64,000 nt of DNA from Mycolicibacterium sp. TUM20985 (GTDB lineage Bacteria; Actinomycetota; Actinomycetes; Mycobacteriales; Mycobacteriaceae), in contig NZ_AP027291.1 of NCBI RefSeq assembly GCF_030295745.1, positions 5,022,001 to 5,086,000 of the forward strand. Reading direction: 5' to 3'. A program made the position numbers and the translations under genes. Every line of letters starts with the position of its first letter. The stretch's first letter is position 1. Below are positions 1-8,670 of this stretch, piece by piece. The notes below the pieces were generated by a model. It was not told where the DNA came from, made no database searches, and saw only the letters and a list, made by a program, of their open reading frames with translations.

Positions 1-1803
1 GACCGGGTGCTGTTGATGAACACGGTTGCCTGCCAGGTGACCATATTCGTCGACGACACCGTCGACTGCGACGGACCCGTCGTACAAGGGCCGAGCCTGT
101 ATGAGTGGGCCCGGTCGATCGCCTTGGTGGGCAGCCCGGTCGTGCCGGAAGCTGTTCGGGCCGAGGCCGCCACGCTCGGGCCGGATGACTATCCGTCCCG
201 GCCGTTCTACGGGAGCTATCTGCAGTGGGCGCGCGACCGCATCATCTGGACGGCGCCTCCCGCTGTCAGCTGCGTGTCGCACCCGGCGACCGCACTCGAC
301 ATTCGTGACACCCCGGATGGCTTGCAGGAAGTCGTGTTGAGCACTGGTGAGACGATCGGGGCTCTGCAGTCCGTGGTGCTCGCACTCGGTCACATGCCGC
401 ACCACCTCGGCGAGACCGAAAGGGCTCTGAGTGAGTTCGCGGACCGCCACCACCTGCGATACGTCGCGCCCAGCAACCCGGCCGACGTGCCACTGGGCGC
501 CATACCCGCGGGCGAGTCAATCATCCTGCGGGGCATGGGCCTCAACTTCTTCGACTACATGGCGCTGTTCACCATCGGTCGTGGCGGCACTTTCGTGCGC
601 AAGGACGAAAACAGCCCGGCCACCCTTCGCTACGTTCCGTCAGGCCGGGAACCCCACCTCGTTGTCGGATCTCGGCGCGGCGTGCCCTACCACGCCCGCG
701 GCAAGAACCAGAAGGGCTCGTTCGGCCGTCACACGCCCCGGTACCTGACCGCCCAGGTGATCGAGCAGCTGCGGGCCCGCGCCGACGCCGGCACACCCGC
801 GGACTTCCGCCGTGACATCTGGCCGCTGATCGACCAGGAAGTCCGCACGGTGTACTACGCCACCCTGGTAGCGGAGCACCGATGCACTTGCGATGCAAAG
901 GAATTCACCGCGTTGTTCGCGGCAGCGGAGCAGGCGGTGGTGCCGATCTTCGGCGACCCGCTGGCCATCGAGGAGAGCGAAGCTCAACGCACCGTACTCG
1001 CCAAGTTCGACGTCGACCCCGGAAGTGGTTGGGACTGGCGGAAGATCGCGTCACCGTTCACCGACGACGACGTGTCATCGACCGCGGAGTTCCGTGGCTG
1101 GCTACGGTCGTATCTGGACGATGAAGTCCGAGAAGCCGAAAAGGGCAACGTGACCGGGCCACGCAAGGCCGCCATGGATGTCCTGCGCGACCTGCGCAAC
1201 GAGATCCGGTTGTTGGTGGACCATGGTGGCCTGTCCGGCGACTCCTACCGAGACGAGCTGCAGCGTTGGTACATGCCGTTGAACGCCTTCTTGTCGATCG
1301 GCCCACCGGCTGAACGCATCGAGCAGTTCTGCGCCCTAATGGATGCCGGCGTGCTCGAGGTGCTCGGCCCGGACCTGCGCGTCGACTGCTCGGGCGGACA
1401 GTTCGTCGCGCACTCCGGAGCCTGCCCGGACCTCACGGTGCGGGCCGCAACGCTGATCGAGGCGCGCCTGCCGGAGACCGACCTGCATCGGACGGCCGAT
1501 CCCCTGCTGCGAACGCTGCGCGACCGGGGTGAGTGCCGGCCGCACCGCATCCCGATCCGCGGCGGTGGTCACTGGGTGGCCGGTGGCGTCGCCGTCACCC
1601 GCCGTCCCTATCGGCTGCTCGACGCGCACGATCGCGCGCACCCCCGGCGGTTCGCGTTCGGCGTGCCCACCGAGTCGGTGCACTGGGTGACAGCGGCGGG
1701 CATCCGTCCCGGCGTCAACTCCGTGATTCTCGGCGACGCGGACGCGATCGCCCGGTCCAGCCTGCGCATGGCAACCGACCGCCTGACAGAGAGATCGGCA
1801 TGA
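1..1803 (+). CDS. FAD/NAD(P)-binding oxygenase-like protein (5' partial)
   Basis: The reading frame is open to the left edge, so the true start and the N-terminal GxGxxG dinucleotide-binding loop lie outside the window; about 600 residues are visible. The visible start (LLMNTVACQVT, then GPSLYEWAR) and the later ALGHMPHH and GMGLNFFDYMALFT segments resemble the FAD-NAD(P)-binding family (PF13454), large soluble flavoproteins that include amine-oxidising monooxygenases such as CreE and FzmM of nitrous acid biosynthesis. No membrane segment is visible. The stop overlaps the start of the next gene by 4 bp (ATGA), so translation is coupled to the lyase. The family call is fairly sure. The substrate is inferred only from this neighbour; an ornithine- or lysine-type N-oxygenase or a non-oxygenase flavoprotein remains possible. 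Confidence 0.75.
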   Translation, partial: DRVLLMNTVACQVTIFVDDTVDCDGPVVQGPSLYEWARSIALVGSPVVPEAVRAEAATLGPDDYPSRPFYGSYLQWARDRIIWTAPPAVSCVSHPATALDIRDTPDGLQEVVLSTGETIGALQSVVLALGHMPHHLGETERALSEFADRHHLRYVAPSNPADVPLGAIPAGESIILRGMGLNFFDYMALFTIGRGGTFVRKDENSPATLRYVPSGREPHLVVGSRRGVPYHARGKNQKGSFGRHTPRYLTAQVIEQLRARADAGTPADFRRDIWPLIDQEVRTVYYATLVAEHRCTCDAKEFTALFAAAEQAVVPIFGDPLAIEESEAQRTVLAKFDVDPGSGWDWRKIASPFTDDDVSSTAEFRGWLRSYLDDEVREAEKGNVTGPRKAAMDVLRDLRNEIRLLVDHGGLSGDSYRDELQRWYMPLNAFLSIGPPAERIEQFCALMDAGVLEVLGPDLRVDCSGGQFVAHSGACPDLTVRAATLIEARLPETDLHRTADPLLRTLRDRGECRPHRIPIRGGGHWVAGGVAVTRRPYRLLDAHDRAHPRRFAFGVPTESVHWVTAAGIRPGVNSVILGDADAIARSSLRMATDRLTERSA

Positions 1804-3197
1804 CGACGGACTACGGAATTCTGGCGCCCGCATGGGCGGCGACGGGAGCGGCTGACTTGGTCGACGACCACGCGGTGCTGAGCGCCATGCTCGCCACCGA
1901 AGTCGCTCTGGCCGAGGCGCAGGCCGAATTGGGCGTGATTCCCGTGGGCGCGGCGGTGGCCATCAGGACCGCCGCCGTGCCTGCACACATCGACCTCGCG
2001 GCGGTGGCCGCCGGAGTGCGCGACACGGCCAACCCCGTCGTGGCGTTCGTCGAGCAGCTCACCACGGCGGTCCGGTCCGTCGACCCGGCCGCCGCCGAGT
2101 ACGTGCACCGCGGGAGCACCAGCCAGGACATTCTGGACACGGCGCTGGCCCTGCTGTGCGCGGCGACGCTGGATCGCATGGCCGCCGACCTGCTGGCGTG
2201 CGCCGACAGTCTGGCCGCACACGCCGAGCGGTATCGGGACACACCGATGGCAGGACGCACCCTGACACAGCACGCCGTACCGGTCACGTTCGGGTTGAAA
2301 GCGGCCACCTGGCTGCATCTGGTGCTCGACGCCGTGCAGCGGGTGCGCCACGCCCGCGCGACTCTGCCGGTGTCGCTGGGCGGTGCAGCGGGCACGCTTG
2401 CGGCCTACCACCAGTACGCGTTGCACACGGCAGATCCGGCCGGCGCGACGTTGCGCTTGCCGGCGTTGGTGGCCGACCGTCTAGGGCTCGCCGAGCCGGT
2501 CCTGCCCTGGCACGGAATTCGCACGCCGCTGGCCGATGTCGCCGCGAGCCTGATGGTCACCACGGGCGCGCTTGGCAAGCTGGCCGCCGACGTCCTGGTG
2601 CTGAGCCGGACCGAGATCGGCGAGATCACCGAGCAGCAGGCACCGGGCCGCGGCGCGTCCTCGGCCATGCCGCAGAAGCACAACCCCGTCTTCGCGACAC
2701 TCGTCGCGACCGCGGCGCGGCAGCTGCCACCGATCGCCCTCGTGCTGTTCGGGTCCATGGCTGTGGAGGACGAACGGTCCTCGGGTGGGTGGCATGCCGA
2801 GTGGCAACCACTGCGGGAGTGTCTGCGTATCGGTGCCGGTGCGGCCGCCAACGCCGCGCGCCTCGCGGAAACGCTTCAGGTCTCACCCGAGTCGATGGCC
2901 GCAAACCTGCAGCTGACCCGCGGCGCCATCGTCTCCGAGCGCGTCAATGCGGTGCTGGCGCCGTTGCTCGGCAAGGCCCACGCCAAACGCTTACTGGCGC
3001 AGGTCACCTCGGCTGCTGAACGGGACGGCGCCGACGTCGCAGATCTGGTTGCGGTGGCCCTGCAGGATGCCGGAGTGGCCTGCCCCGACGTGGCCGGGCT
3101 GTTCGATCCGTCGGGTTACACCGGGGTGTCCGGTCCGCTGGTCGACCGCGCACTCCAACGTTTCGAATCGGTGCGCAAGGAGAATTCGCATGAATGA
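1800..3197 (+). CDS. Fumarase/aspartase-superfamily lyase (PcaB/CreD-like)
   Basis: Protein of 465 residues. The superfamily signature GASSAMPQKHNP at residues 285-296 carries the catalytic serine loop, and HRGSTSQD at 103-110 forms a second active-site region, as in adenylosuccinate lyase and 3-carboxy-cis,cis-muconate lactonising enzymes. These enzymes make or break C-N, C-O or C-C bonds in succinyl-type substrates by beta-elimination. The ATG at 1800 overlaps the previous stop; the reading frame extends further upstream, but that part shadows the flavoprotein. Annotation pipelines would call it adenylosuccinate lyase or PcaB, yet no purine or protocatechuate genes are nearby. Pairing with an FAD-NAD(P)-binding oxygenase is the arrangement of nitrosuccinate lyases (CreD, FzmL), so nitrite and fumarate release is a hypothesis. 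It overlaps the next gene by 8 bp. Confidence 0.85.
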   Translation: MTTDYGILAPAWAATGAADLVDDHAVLSAMLATEVALAEAQAELGVIPVGAAVAIRTAAVPAHIDLAAVAAGVRDTANPVVAFVEQLTTAVRSVDPAAAEYVHRGSTSQDILDTALALLCAATLDRMAADLLACADSLAAHAERYRDTPMAGRTLTQHAVPVTFGLKAATWLHLVLDAVQRVRHARATLPVSLGGAAGTLAAYHQYALHTADPAGATLRLPALVADRLGLAEPVLPWHGIRTPLADVAASLMVTTGALGKLAADVLVLSRTEIGEITEQQAPGRGASSAMPQKHNPVFATLVATAARQLPPIALVLFGSMAVEDERSSGGWHAEWQPLRECLRIGAGAAANAARLAETLQVSPESMAANLQLTRGAIVSERVNAVLAPLLGKAHAKRLLAQVTSAAERDGADVADLVAVALQDAGVACPDVAGLFDPSGYTGVSGPLVDRALQRFESVRKENSHE

Positions 3198-4269
3198 CGT
3201 TGCCGCGCTGGAGTTCACCCGGCGGGACGAGGTGCTCGCGACGCCCGGCTTCGGCGACGTCTTCACCGATCACATGGTGACCATGCGGTGGTCGACAGAG
3301 GTGGGCTGGCGCGAGGCCCAGGTCGGACCGCTCACCGGGATGTCCCTTCACCCGGCCACCATGGCATTGCACTACGGCCAAACGATCTTCGAGGGCATGA
3401 AGGCGTTCTGGCGCCCGAACGGTCAACGGGCCCTGTTCCGGGCGGAAGACCATGCCCGCCGGTTCAACAACTCGGCGCGCCGGATGGCCATGCCCACACT
3501 GCCGGAGGCGGACTTCGTCGCCGCGCTGGAGGCGCTGCTGCGCGTCGACGGCGACTGGGTGCCGCGCGCCCGCGGTCACAGCTTGTATCTGCGGCCGTTC
3601 ATGATCGCGGCCGAGACGGGCCTCGGCCTTCGCCCCGCCGAGGAGTACCTGTTCGCCGTGATCGGCACCCCGGTGCGGCCCGCATCCGTGGACCCGAAGG
3701 CCATGCGGCTATGGGCAACACCCGAGTACGTCCGTGCCGCGCCGGGCGGTACCGGTGCAGCCAAGTGTGGCGGCAACTACGGCGGTTCCTTCATCGTCCA
3801 GCGAGAGGCGGCAGCCAACCACTGCGACGACGTCGTGTGGCTGGACGCACGACAGCGCCGGTATGTCGAGGAGGCGGGCGGCTCCAATCTCTTCTTCGTC
3901 GAATCCACCCCGGACGGCCCCCGCCTGCGCACACCGCCGTTGAGTGGAACACTGCTGGCTGGCGTCACCCGAAATTCGATCCTGCGGCTAGCGGAATCGC
4001 TCGGCTACCCGGTCTCCGAGGAACCGCTCACGCTCGACTGGTGGGAGCACAGCTGCCGAACGGGGCGCATCACCGAGACGTTCGCGTGTGGAACTGCCCG
4101 CTCGATCGTCCCGGTCGGGCACGTGGTTTCCGCTGATCGAGACTGGCCGGTAGGAGACGGCACTGCGGGTCCGGTCACGTCGCGGCTGCGTGAGGCACTG
4201 CTCGACATCCACTACGGCGAAGCTCCGGACGAGTTCGGCTGGATGCGGCTCGTCGACACCGACGAATAA
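3190..4269 (+). CDS. Branched-chain-type aminotransferase (PLP fold IV)
   Basis: Protein of 359 residues, the usual IlvE length. The PLP Schiff-base lysine is K192 in AAKCGGNYGGS, and EAGGSNLFF follows, both hallmarks of class IV branched-chain aminotransferases. They transfer an amino group between branched-chain (or other aliphatic) amino acids and 2-oxoglutarate. The ATG at 3190 lies inside the end of the lyase gene, indicating coupled translation. The sequence is close to IlvE, but the context suggests a paralogue dedicated to this operon, perhaps supplying or recycling an amino donor, rather than the housekeeping enzyme. Whether the genome has another ilvE cannot be seen here. Family call firm, pathway role unknown. 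Confidence 0.9.
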   Translation: MNDVAALEFTRRDEVLATPGFGDVFTDHMVTMRWSTEVGWREAQVGPLTGMSLHPATMALHYGQTIFEGMKAFWRPNGQRALFRAEDHARRFNNSARRMAMPTLPEADFVAALEALLRVDGDWVPRARGHSLYLRPFMIAAETGLGLRPAEEYLFAVIGTPVRPASVDPKAMRLWATPEYVRAAPGGTGAAKCGGNYGGSFIVQREAAANHCDDVVWLDARQRRYVEEAGGSNLFFVESTPDGPRLRTPPLSGTLLAGVTRNSILRLAESLGYPVSEEPLTLDWWEHSCRTGRITETFACGTARSIVPVGHVVSADRDWPVGDGTAGPVTSRLREALLDIHYGEAPDEFGWMRLVDTDE

Positions 4270-4272
4270 GCT
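4267..4272 (+). promoter_or_regulatory. Candidate -10 (TAAGCT) for the FHA-HTH gene
   Basis: TAAGCT overlaps the stop codon of the aminotransferase gene and ends 7 nt before the ATG at 4280. This places a transcription start at or 1 nt before the start codon, the layout of a leaderless mycobacterial transcript. The regulator could then be made both by read-through and from its own promoter. The site rests on the TANNNT pattern and spacing only. Confidence 0.35.
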
Positions 4273-4279
4273 AATCGAC

Positions 4280-4906
4280 ATGCCTTCCCACCTGGAAATC
4301 TGGAAACCTTCCGGACGGCAGCTGATGCCACTCGGCGCCGACCGCGTGACCGTCGGCAAGTCCACGACGAATCTCGTGTCGCTCGATCACGATTCGACCG
4401 TCTCACGCGTGCACGCCGTGTTGGAACGTCTCGGGTTTGCCTGGTCGATCCGGGACGTGGGTAGCCGCAACGGCACTTATCTCAACGGGGAGAAGATCTC
4501 TGCCGAACGAATACTGCGCTCCGGAGACGAGTTGCGGGTCGGCAAGACACGGTTGGTCTTCTGGGACGTAAGGGAAGGCGAGGAGGCAACAGCTGGTCAA
4601 GAAACGGTCTCCGTCGCCCCTACCCAGCCACCTCCGCGCCTGACCCCGCGCGAACTCGAGGTCCTGGTGGTTCTGTGTCGCCCGCTGGTGTCGGGTGACC
4701 CCTTCCCTGAGGCGGTATCCGTTCGACAGATGGCTCAGGAGCTGTTCGTTAGCGAGGCAGCCGTCAAACAACATTTGCAAAACCTGTACGACAAGTTCAC
4801 CATCGCACCCGAGGGCGAGCGCCGGGTGCGGCTGGCCAACGAGGCCATCCGGCGCGGGGCTGTCACCCTGACCATGCTGCGCGACAGCAACACTCACGAC
4901 GAGTGA
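4280..4906 (+). CDS. FHA domain protein with C-terminal HTH (phospho-dependent regulator)
   Basis: Protein of 208 residues. Residues 1-95 form an FHA domain, a phosphothreonine-binding module, with the conserved SRVH (42-45), SRNG (62-65) and N69-G70 positions. After a short linker, residues about 115-205 (LTPRELEVL, then VSEAAVKQHLQNLYDKF) form a LuxR/winged-helix-like DNA-binding region typical of actinobacterial FHA regulators. It starts 10 bp after the aminotransferase stop, so it is probably co-transcribed with the metabolic genes. It converges, 32 bp apart, on a Ser/Thr kinase gene. The natural reading is a kinase and phosphothreonine-reader pair in which the FHA protein adjusts transcription of this locus. 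Domain calls are sound; the partner assignment is inferred from position. Confidence 0.85.
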   Translation: MPSHLEIWKPSGRQLMPLGADRVTVGKSTTNLVSLDHDSTVSRVHAVLERLGFAWSIRDVGSRNGTYLNGEKISAERILRSGDELRVGKTRLVFWDVREGEEATAGQETVSVAPTQPPPRLTPRELEVLVVLCRPLVSGDPFPEAVSVRQMAQELFVSEAAVKQHLQNLYDKFTIAPEGERRVRLANEAIRRGAVTLTMLRDSNTHDE

Positions 4907-4938
4907 GTGCACTGGCGTCGCAGGCGTCAGGAGAAGGC

Positions 4939-7900
4939 TTAGGAGAAATCTAGGGCCTCGACCGTCGCGACAGCGCCTTCGTGCGTCGGCCGGTCCGCCC
5001 CGCCGATGCAATAGACGGTGTTGCCGACGGAGGCGACCACTTCGCCGTGGCGCGCAGTCGGCAACGGCGGCAGTGAGATCCATTTGGCCTCGGCGATGTC
5101 GTACATCTCTGCCGTGGCGAGTACCTGTGTCGGTTCCTCGCCACCGAGGGCGACGATCCGGCCATCGACGACGGTGGCTCCATAGCTGCCGCGCGGAGTC
5201 GGCATGTCCACCAGCTTCGTCCACTGCCCGGATTGTGGATCAAAGCGCTCGAACGCCGCGGAGTTCTTGTCGGCGGAGAGGAATCGTCCGCCGAGGGTGT
5301 ACAGGTACGTCCCATCGGACACGGCGGCCAGGTGTTCTCGCGGCGTCGGCAAGTCGGCCACGTCCTTCCAGGACTGGCCGTCGAACACCTCGGTCTGTGG
5401 TACGAGCTCCTTCTCGTTTTGACCGCCGACGACCACGAGCTCGTCCCCGACGACCGCTGCGGCGGCGGCCGCTCTGGCGTGGGTGAGGCTGGGTAGCTCC
5501 ACCCAATTGCTACCGCGCAAGGCGTAGACCTTGTTCGACGCGTTCGCGAGTTCGTCGGTGGCGCCCCCGATGACCACCATCTCGCCCCGGTACGTCGTCG
5601 CGGTCGCGTGGTGCAATGGGACCGGCAGCGGAGGTTGAGCCTGCCACGCTCTGGTCTGCGGGTCGTAGCTCTGCACCATCTGGAGCATGTCTCCATGACT
5701 CATGCCGCCGGCGATCCAGATCTTGTCATCGAGCACCGTCCACGCCATCATCAGCCTGGGGGTCGGCGCGTCCGGCAGCGACCGCCAGGCCGACGCAGGT
5801 TGGAGCTTGCGCGGTGCGAGCTTCAGCGTTTCCGCCGTCGACGTCACCTGGGAGTCGCCGGCGTCGGTCGCCCCGCCGATCACATACACCGATTTCTCCA
5901 CCGCGGCGACGGCCATCCCGTGACGCGCGGTGCTCATGTCCGGCAGACCGGCCCACGTCTTCGCGGAAAGATCCATGACCGAAACGGTCTTGAGTACCTG
6001 CCCGGCGGACAGCCCACCGACTGCCACCAGCCGCGCGTCGGCGATGGCGAGGCCGAGGTCGCTTCGCGATTGGGGAAGGCCGGGCAAGGACGCCCAGGAG
6101 TCGACCACGGGGTCGTATGCCTCGACCGTCGCCAACTCAGCGGTCCCGTCGGTGCCGCCGACGGCGTAGAGCACCTCATCATCCGACGCTGCGCCCAACA
6201 TCCTTCGCGGCGTTGGTATTTCGGCTCCAAGCTTCCAGGTAGCGCCGTCGAAGACCTCCGTGGTGTTGAGCAGCCTGCCGTTGGCACCCACACCGCCGGT
6301 GACCACGAGGCGGCCCCCGACCACCGCCGCCGCGCCCGCCGCGCGGGGCTGCAACAAGGGCGGCAGCTCCACCCAGCGACCGTTGACGACCCGCCAGACC
6401 TTGTCAGTCGCAATCTGCGTGTTAGCGCCCTCGGCCCGCCAACCCCCCAGCACGACCGGGGTTCCTTCCCACGTCACCGACATCGCATGCTGAACCGGAA
6501 CGGGTAGATCGTCGCCGCCCTTCCAGCTGTCGATGGCAGGGTCATAGCCTTCGTGCCGTCCGCTGACGCTTCCATCGCTTTCCAACCCACCGAAAGTCCA
6601 GATGGTGCCGTCGGCCTGAGTTGTCGCCGCCGCCGCGCGGGCAACGCGGGCATTCGTGATCGGTTTCCATCCGGCCTGAGTCACAGTCGTTGGTGGGCTC
6701 GTCGTGGGTGGGCTCGCGCCTCGAGCGCTTCCGCCGTTGCCATCGTCTTGCGATGGAATGAAATAGATACCGCTTACCACCAACAACAACGCCACGACAG
6801 CCGCTGCAGCGGCGAACAGCAGCGGTCTGCGATTCCGCGTCTTTCCTGTGCTGACGGCTGGCCCGTCGGTCTCCGGGCTCGGCGGCTCCTGCGCGCCTAA
6901 TGGGATTGGCCCACCCGGGACTGGCGAGATCGGCCCAGTCGGGCTTGGCAGATTCGAAACCGGCGTAGGCGGCGTTGGCCCAGGCGGCCCGCCCAGCCCG
7001 ATGGAAGCCGCTTCAGACAGATCAGTCTGCCCGACGGTCGCAAACGGCATTGCTGGCGTGGCTTCTGTCTGTCCTGGCCCACCGTCTGTCGGTCCTGACT
7101 CACCAGTGGTCCCACTGAAGATCATCGAATCCGCTGTCAACCCGTTGTGCCGCTGCGCCGACTGAAGTTCGCGGCCGAAGTCCGCCGCGGACGCGTACCG
7201 TTCCGCCGGATCCAGCGACATCGCCTTCTCGATCGCGGCGCACACATTGGCCGGGATTCCCTGAGGACGCAGGTCCGGCACGGGCGTCGAACTGATCCGA
7301 AGGTAGTGCGCGATGAGATCCTCGTCGCTCTTGCGCTCGTGCGCGGCAGTCCCGGCGATGAGGGCGTAGAGAGTGGCGCCAAGGGAATACACGTCGGACA
7401 CGGCCGTCGGCGAACTTCCGGCCAGTACTTCGGGCGCGGTGAAGGCGATGGTGCCGGTGAAGAACCCCGTCGCGGTTTCGTATCCACCGCTGATTCGCGC
7501 AATGCCGAAGTCGCTCAATTGCGGTTCGCCGTAATCGTTGACGAGCACGTTCCCGGGCTTGATATCGCGGTGCAAAGTGCCTGTCCGGTGGGCGGTTTCC
7601 AACGCCCCGCACAACTTCACCGCGATTCGCAATGCGTCAGGCCACGCGATCCGGCCAACGCGGTGTAGCCGCTGCTCCAGGGAACCCGCGTGGTGGTACG
7701 GCATCACGATGTACGGCCGGTTACTTTCGGTCATGCCAACCTGCAGGATGTTCTCGATGTTCGGGTGGCCGGAAAGCTTCCCCATCGCCAAGCCCTCACG
7801 CAGAAAACGTTCCCGGTTGTCCTGGTCGAGATCAGACATCAACACCTTGATGGCGACGCTTCGCGCGAGTGACGTTTGGTGGCAGCGGTAAACAATCCCG

Positions 7901-8010
7901 GCGCCGCCCCGCCCAACCTCGACGGCGTCCACGAATCCGGCGGCTACCAACTCAGCAACGATCCTGCCCCCACCCGGGGATTTCGCACCCTCCGCGCGTT
8001 CTCCGGCCAT
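4939..8010 (-). CDS. Transmembrane Ser/Thr protein kinase with kelch-repeat sensor
   Basis: Protein of 1023 residues. The kinase domain covers about 28-290: glycine loop GRGGAG (33-38), lysine K55, HRDIKPGN with D149, DFG at 167-169 and APE at 192-194, all intact. A Pro/Gly-rich linker (about 300-385) leads to a single membrane helix (about 393-415) rich in Ala, Val and Leu. The outer part (about 430-1023) holds 12 kelch motifs, each with a GG pair and a later Trp or aromatic, enough for two six-bladed propellers. The kinase part is like the PknK/PknD class. The sensor probably binds an extracellular ligand or wall component. It converges on the FHA regulator gene. The RBS is GGAGG, about 13 nt before the ATG. 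Confidence 0.93.
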   Translation of the reverse strand: MAGERAEGAKSPGGGRIVAELVAAGFVDAVEVGRGGAGIVYRCHQTSLARSVAIKVLMSDLDQDNRERFLREGLAMGKLSGHPNIENILQVGMTESNRPYIVMPYHHAGSLEQRLHRVGRIAWPDALRIAVKLCGALETAHRTGTLHRDIKPGNVLVNDYGEPQLSDFGIARISGGYETATGFFTGTIAFTAPEVLAGSSPTAVSDVYSLGATLYALIAGTAAHERKSDEDLIAHYLRISSTPVPDLRPQGIPANVCAAIEKAMSLDPAERYASAADFGRELQSAQRHNGLTADSMIFSGTTGESGPTDGGPGQTEATPAMPFATVGQTDLSEAASIGLGGPPGPTPPTPVSNLPSPTGPISPVPGGPIPLGAQEPPSPETDGPAVSTGKTRNRRPLLFAAAAAVVALLLVVSGIYFIPSQDDGNGGSARGASPPTTSPPTTVTQAGWKPITNARVARAAAATTQADGTIWTFGGLESDGSVSGRHEGYDPAIDSWKGGDDLPVPVQHAMSVTWEGTPVVLGGWRAEGANTQIATDKVWRVVNGRWVELPPLLQPRAAGAAAVVGGRLVVTGGVGANGRLLNTTEVFDGATWKLGAEIPTPRRMLGAASDDEVLYAVGGTDGTAELATVEAYDPVVDSWASLPGLPQSRSDLGLAIADARLVAVGGLSAGQVLKTVSVMDLSAKTWAGLPDMSTARHGMAVAAVEKSVYVIGGATDAGDSQVTSTAETLKLAPRKLQPASAWRSLPDAPTPRLMMAWTVLDDKIWIAGGMSHGDMLQMVQSYDPQTRAWQAQPPLPVPLHHATATTYRGEMVVIGGATDELANASNKVYALRGSNWVELPSLTHARAAAAAAVVGDELVVVGGQNEKELVPQTEVFDGQSWKDVADLPTPREHLAAVSDGTYLYTLGGRFLSADKNSAAFERFDPQSGQWTKLVDMPTPRGSYGATVVDGRIVALGGEEPTQVLATAEMYDIAEAKWISLPPLPTARHGEVVASVGNTVYCIGGADRPTHEGAVATVEALDFS

Positions 8011-8337
8011 ATCCCTGATAGTCCTCCGATATGAGGCGGCTGATCCGCGATCTCCAAAAGTACCGAGCGTGAACTCCTCGACGTCGGATCTGCGTTAGCC
8101 GCCCCCTGCAAATCCAGTCGTCGCCCCGAAGCTGGTAGTCACATTCTGGACTGGTTGACGTCACAGCTCTAGGTTTTGGGCCGGGCCAATGTTGGCCAGG
8201 AAGCTACCGACACTCCTCCTATTACGCCCTCCGGAGGGCCGCCGGTTCAATTCTTCGGCCCGAACTATTTGTCCGACACAGTCGTCGGCCCGCCACCACT
8301 CCCCTGGTGACGGGCCGAAAGGTGACTGGTGCAGGAA
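8011..8337. other. Intergenic region, 327 bp
   Basis: No credible gene is visible on either strand; short open frames here lack a start context or family resemblance. It carries the upstream region of the kinase gene, with a GGAGG ribosome site close to position 8025, and a hairpin at 8285-8318 that would terminate transcription of the small secreted protein gene. Confidence 0.6.
8285..8318 (-). terminator. Hairpin terminator after the small secreted protein gene
   Basis: The arms 8285-8298 and 8305-8318 form a 14-bp stem with one mismatch around a 6-nt loop. It lies 19 bp beyond the stop of the minus-strand gene at 8338. No T tract follows, which is usual for mycobacterial hairpin terminators. 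Confidence 0.55.
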
Positions 8338-8670
8338 TCAGCGGGTTGCCGCCGCGCGCGGCAGGTTGGTGAGAATAGCGATCTTCGTCGGACTGTTCGG
8401 CTTGACGTTTCCGCCAGAGCTCGCCGGCGCAGACGCGACGACGATCGATCCACCGCTGCAGGTCACAGTCTTGCCGTCGACGATGACGCTCTGGCCCTCG
8501 TCGATCGGGATGTCGTAACCGTCCTTGTCCGTGTAGTGGCAGCCACCGCCATCGTTGTGGTTGATGGGCTGCGCGTGGGCGGTGGCCGGGGCCAAGGCAA
8601 CAACAGCCAGGGCGCCGATGAGGGTCATTGCGTATTTGAAGCCGGTCAGCTTGCGGGTCGATTCAGTCAT
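8338..8670 (-). CDS. Small secreted protein, unknown function
   Basis: Protein of 110 residues. The N terminus has basic residues (RKLTGFK), a hydrophobic stretch (about 15-28) and a likely signal peptidase site after AHA near residue 33, giving a mature product of about 75 residues. The mature part is polar, has two cysteines (in GGGCHY and VTCSGG) that could form one disulphide, and no recognised domain. The ATG has a good ribosome site (AGAAGGAAA) a few bases upstream on the minus strand. A plus-strand frame over the same bases lacks these features. Function unknown; it stands alone between the kinase gene and the IS element. Confidence 0.7.
   Translation of the reverse strand: MTESTRKLTGFKYAMTLIGALAVVALAPATAHAQPINHNDGGGCHYTDKDGYDIPIDEGQSVIVDGKTVTCSGGSIVVASAPASSGGNVKPNSPTKIAILTNLPRAAATR

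Noticed and set aside
1533..1799. N-terminal extension of the lyase to 554 residues
   Set aside because: The extra region overlaps the end of the flavoprotein gene in another frame, and the ATG at 1800 gives the canonical lyase length.
8189..8518. Plus-strand frame of 109 codons over the small secreted protein gene
   Set aside because: The minus-strand frame has a signal peptide and a good ribosome site; the plus-strand frame has neither.
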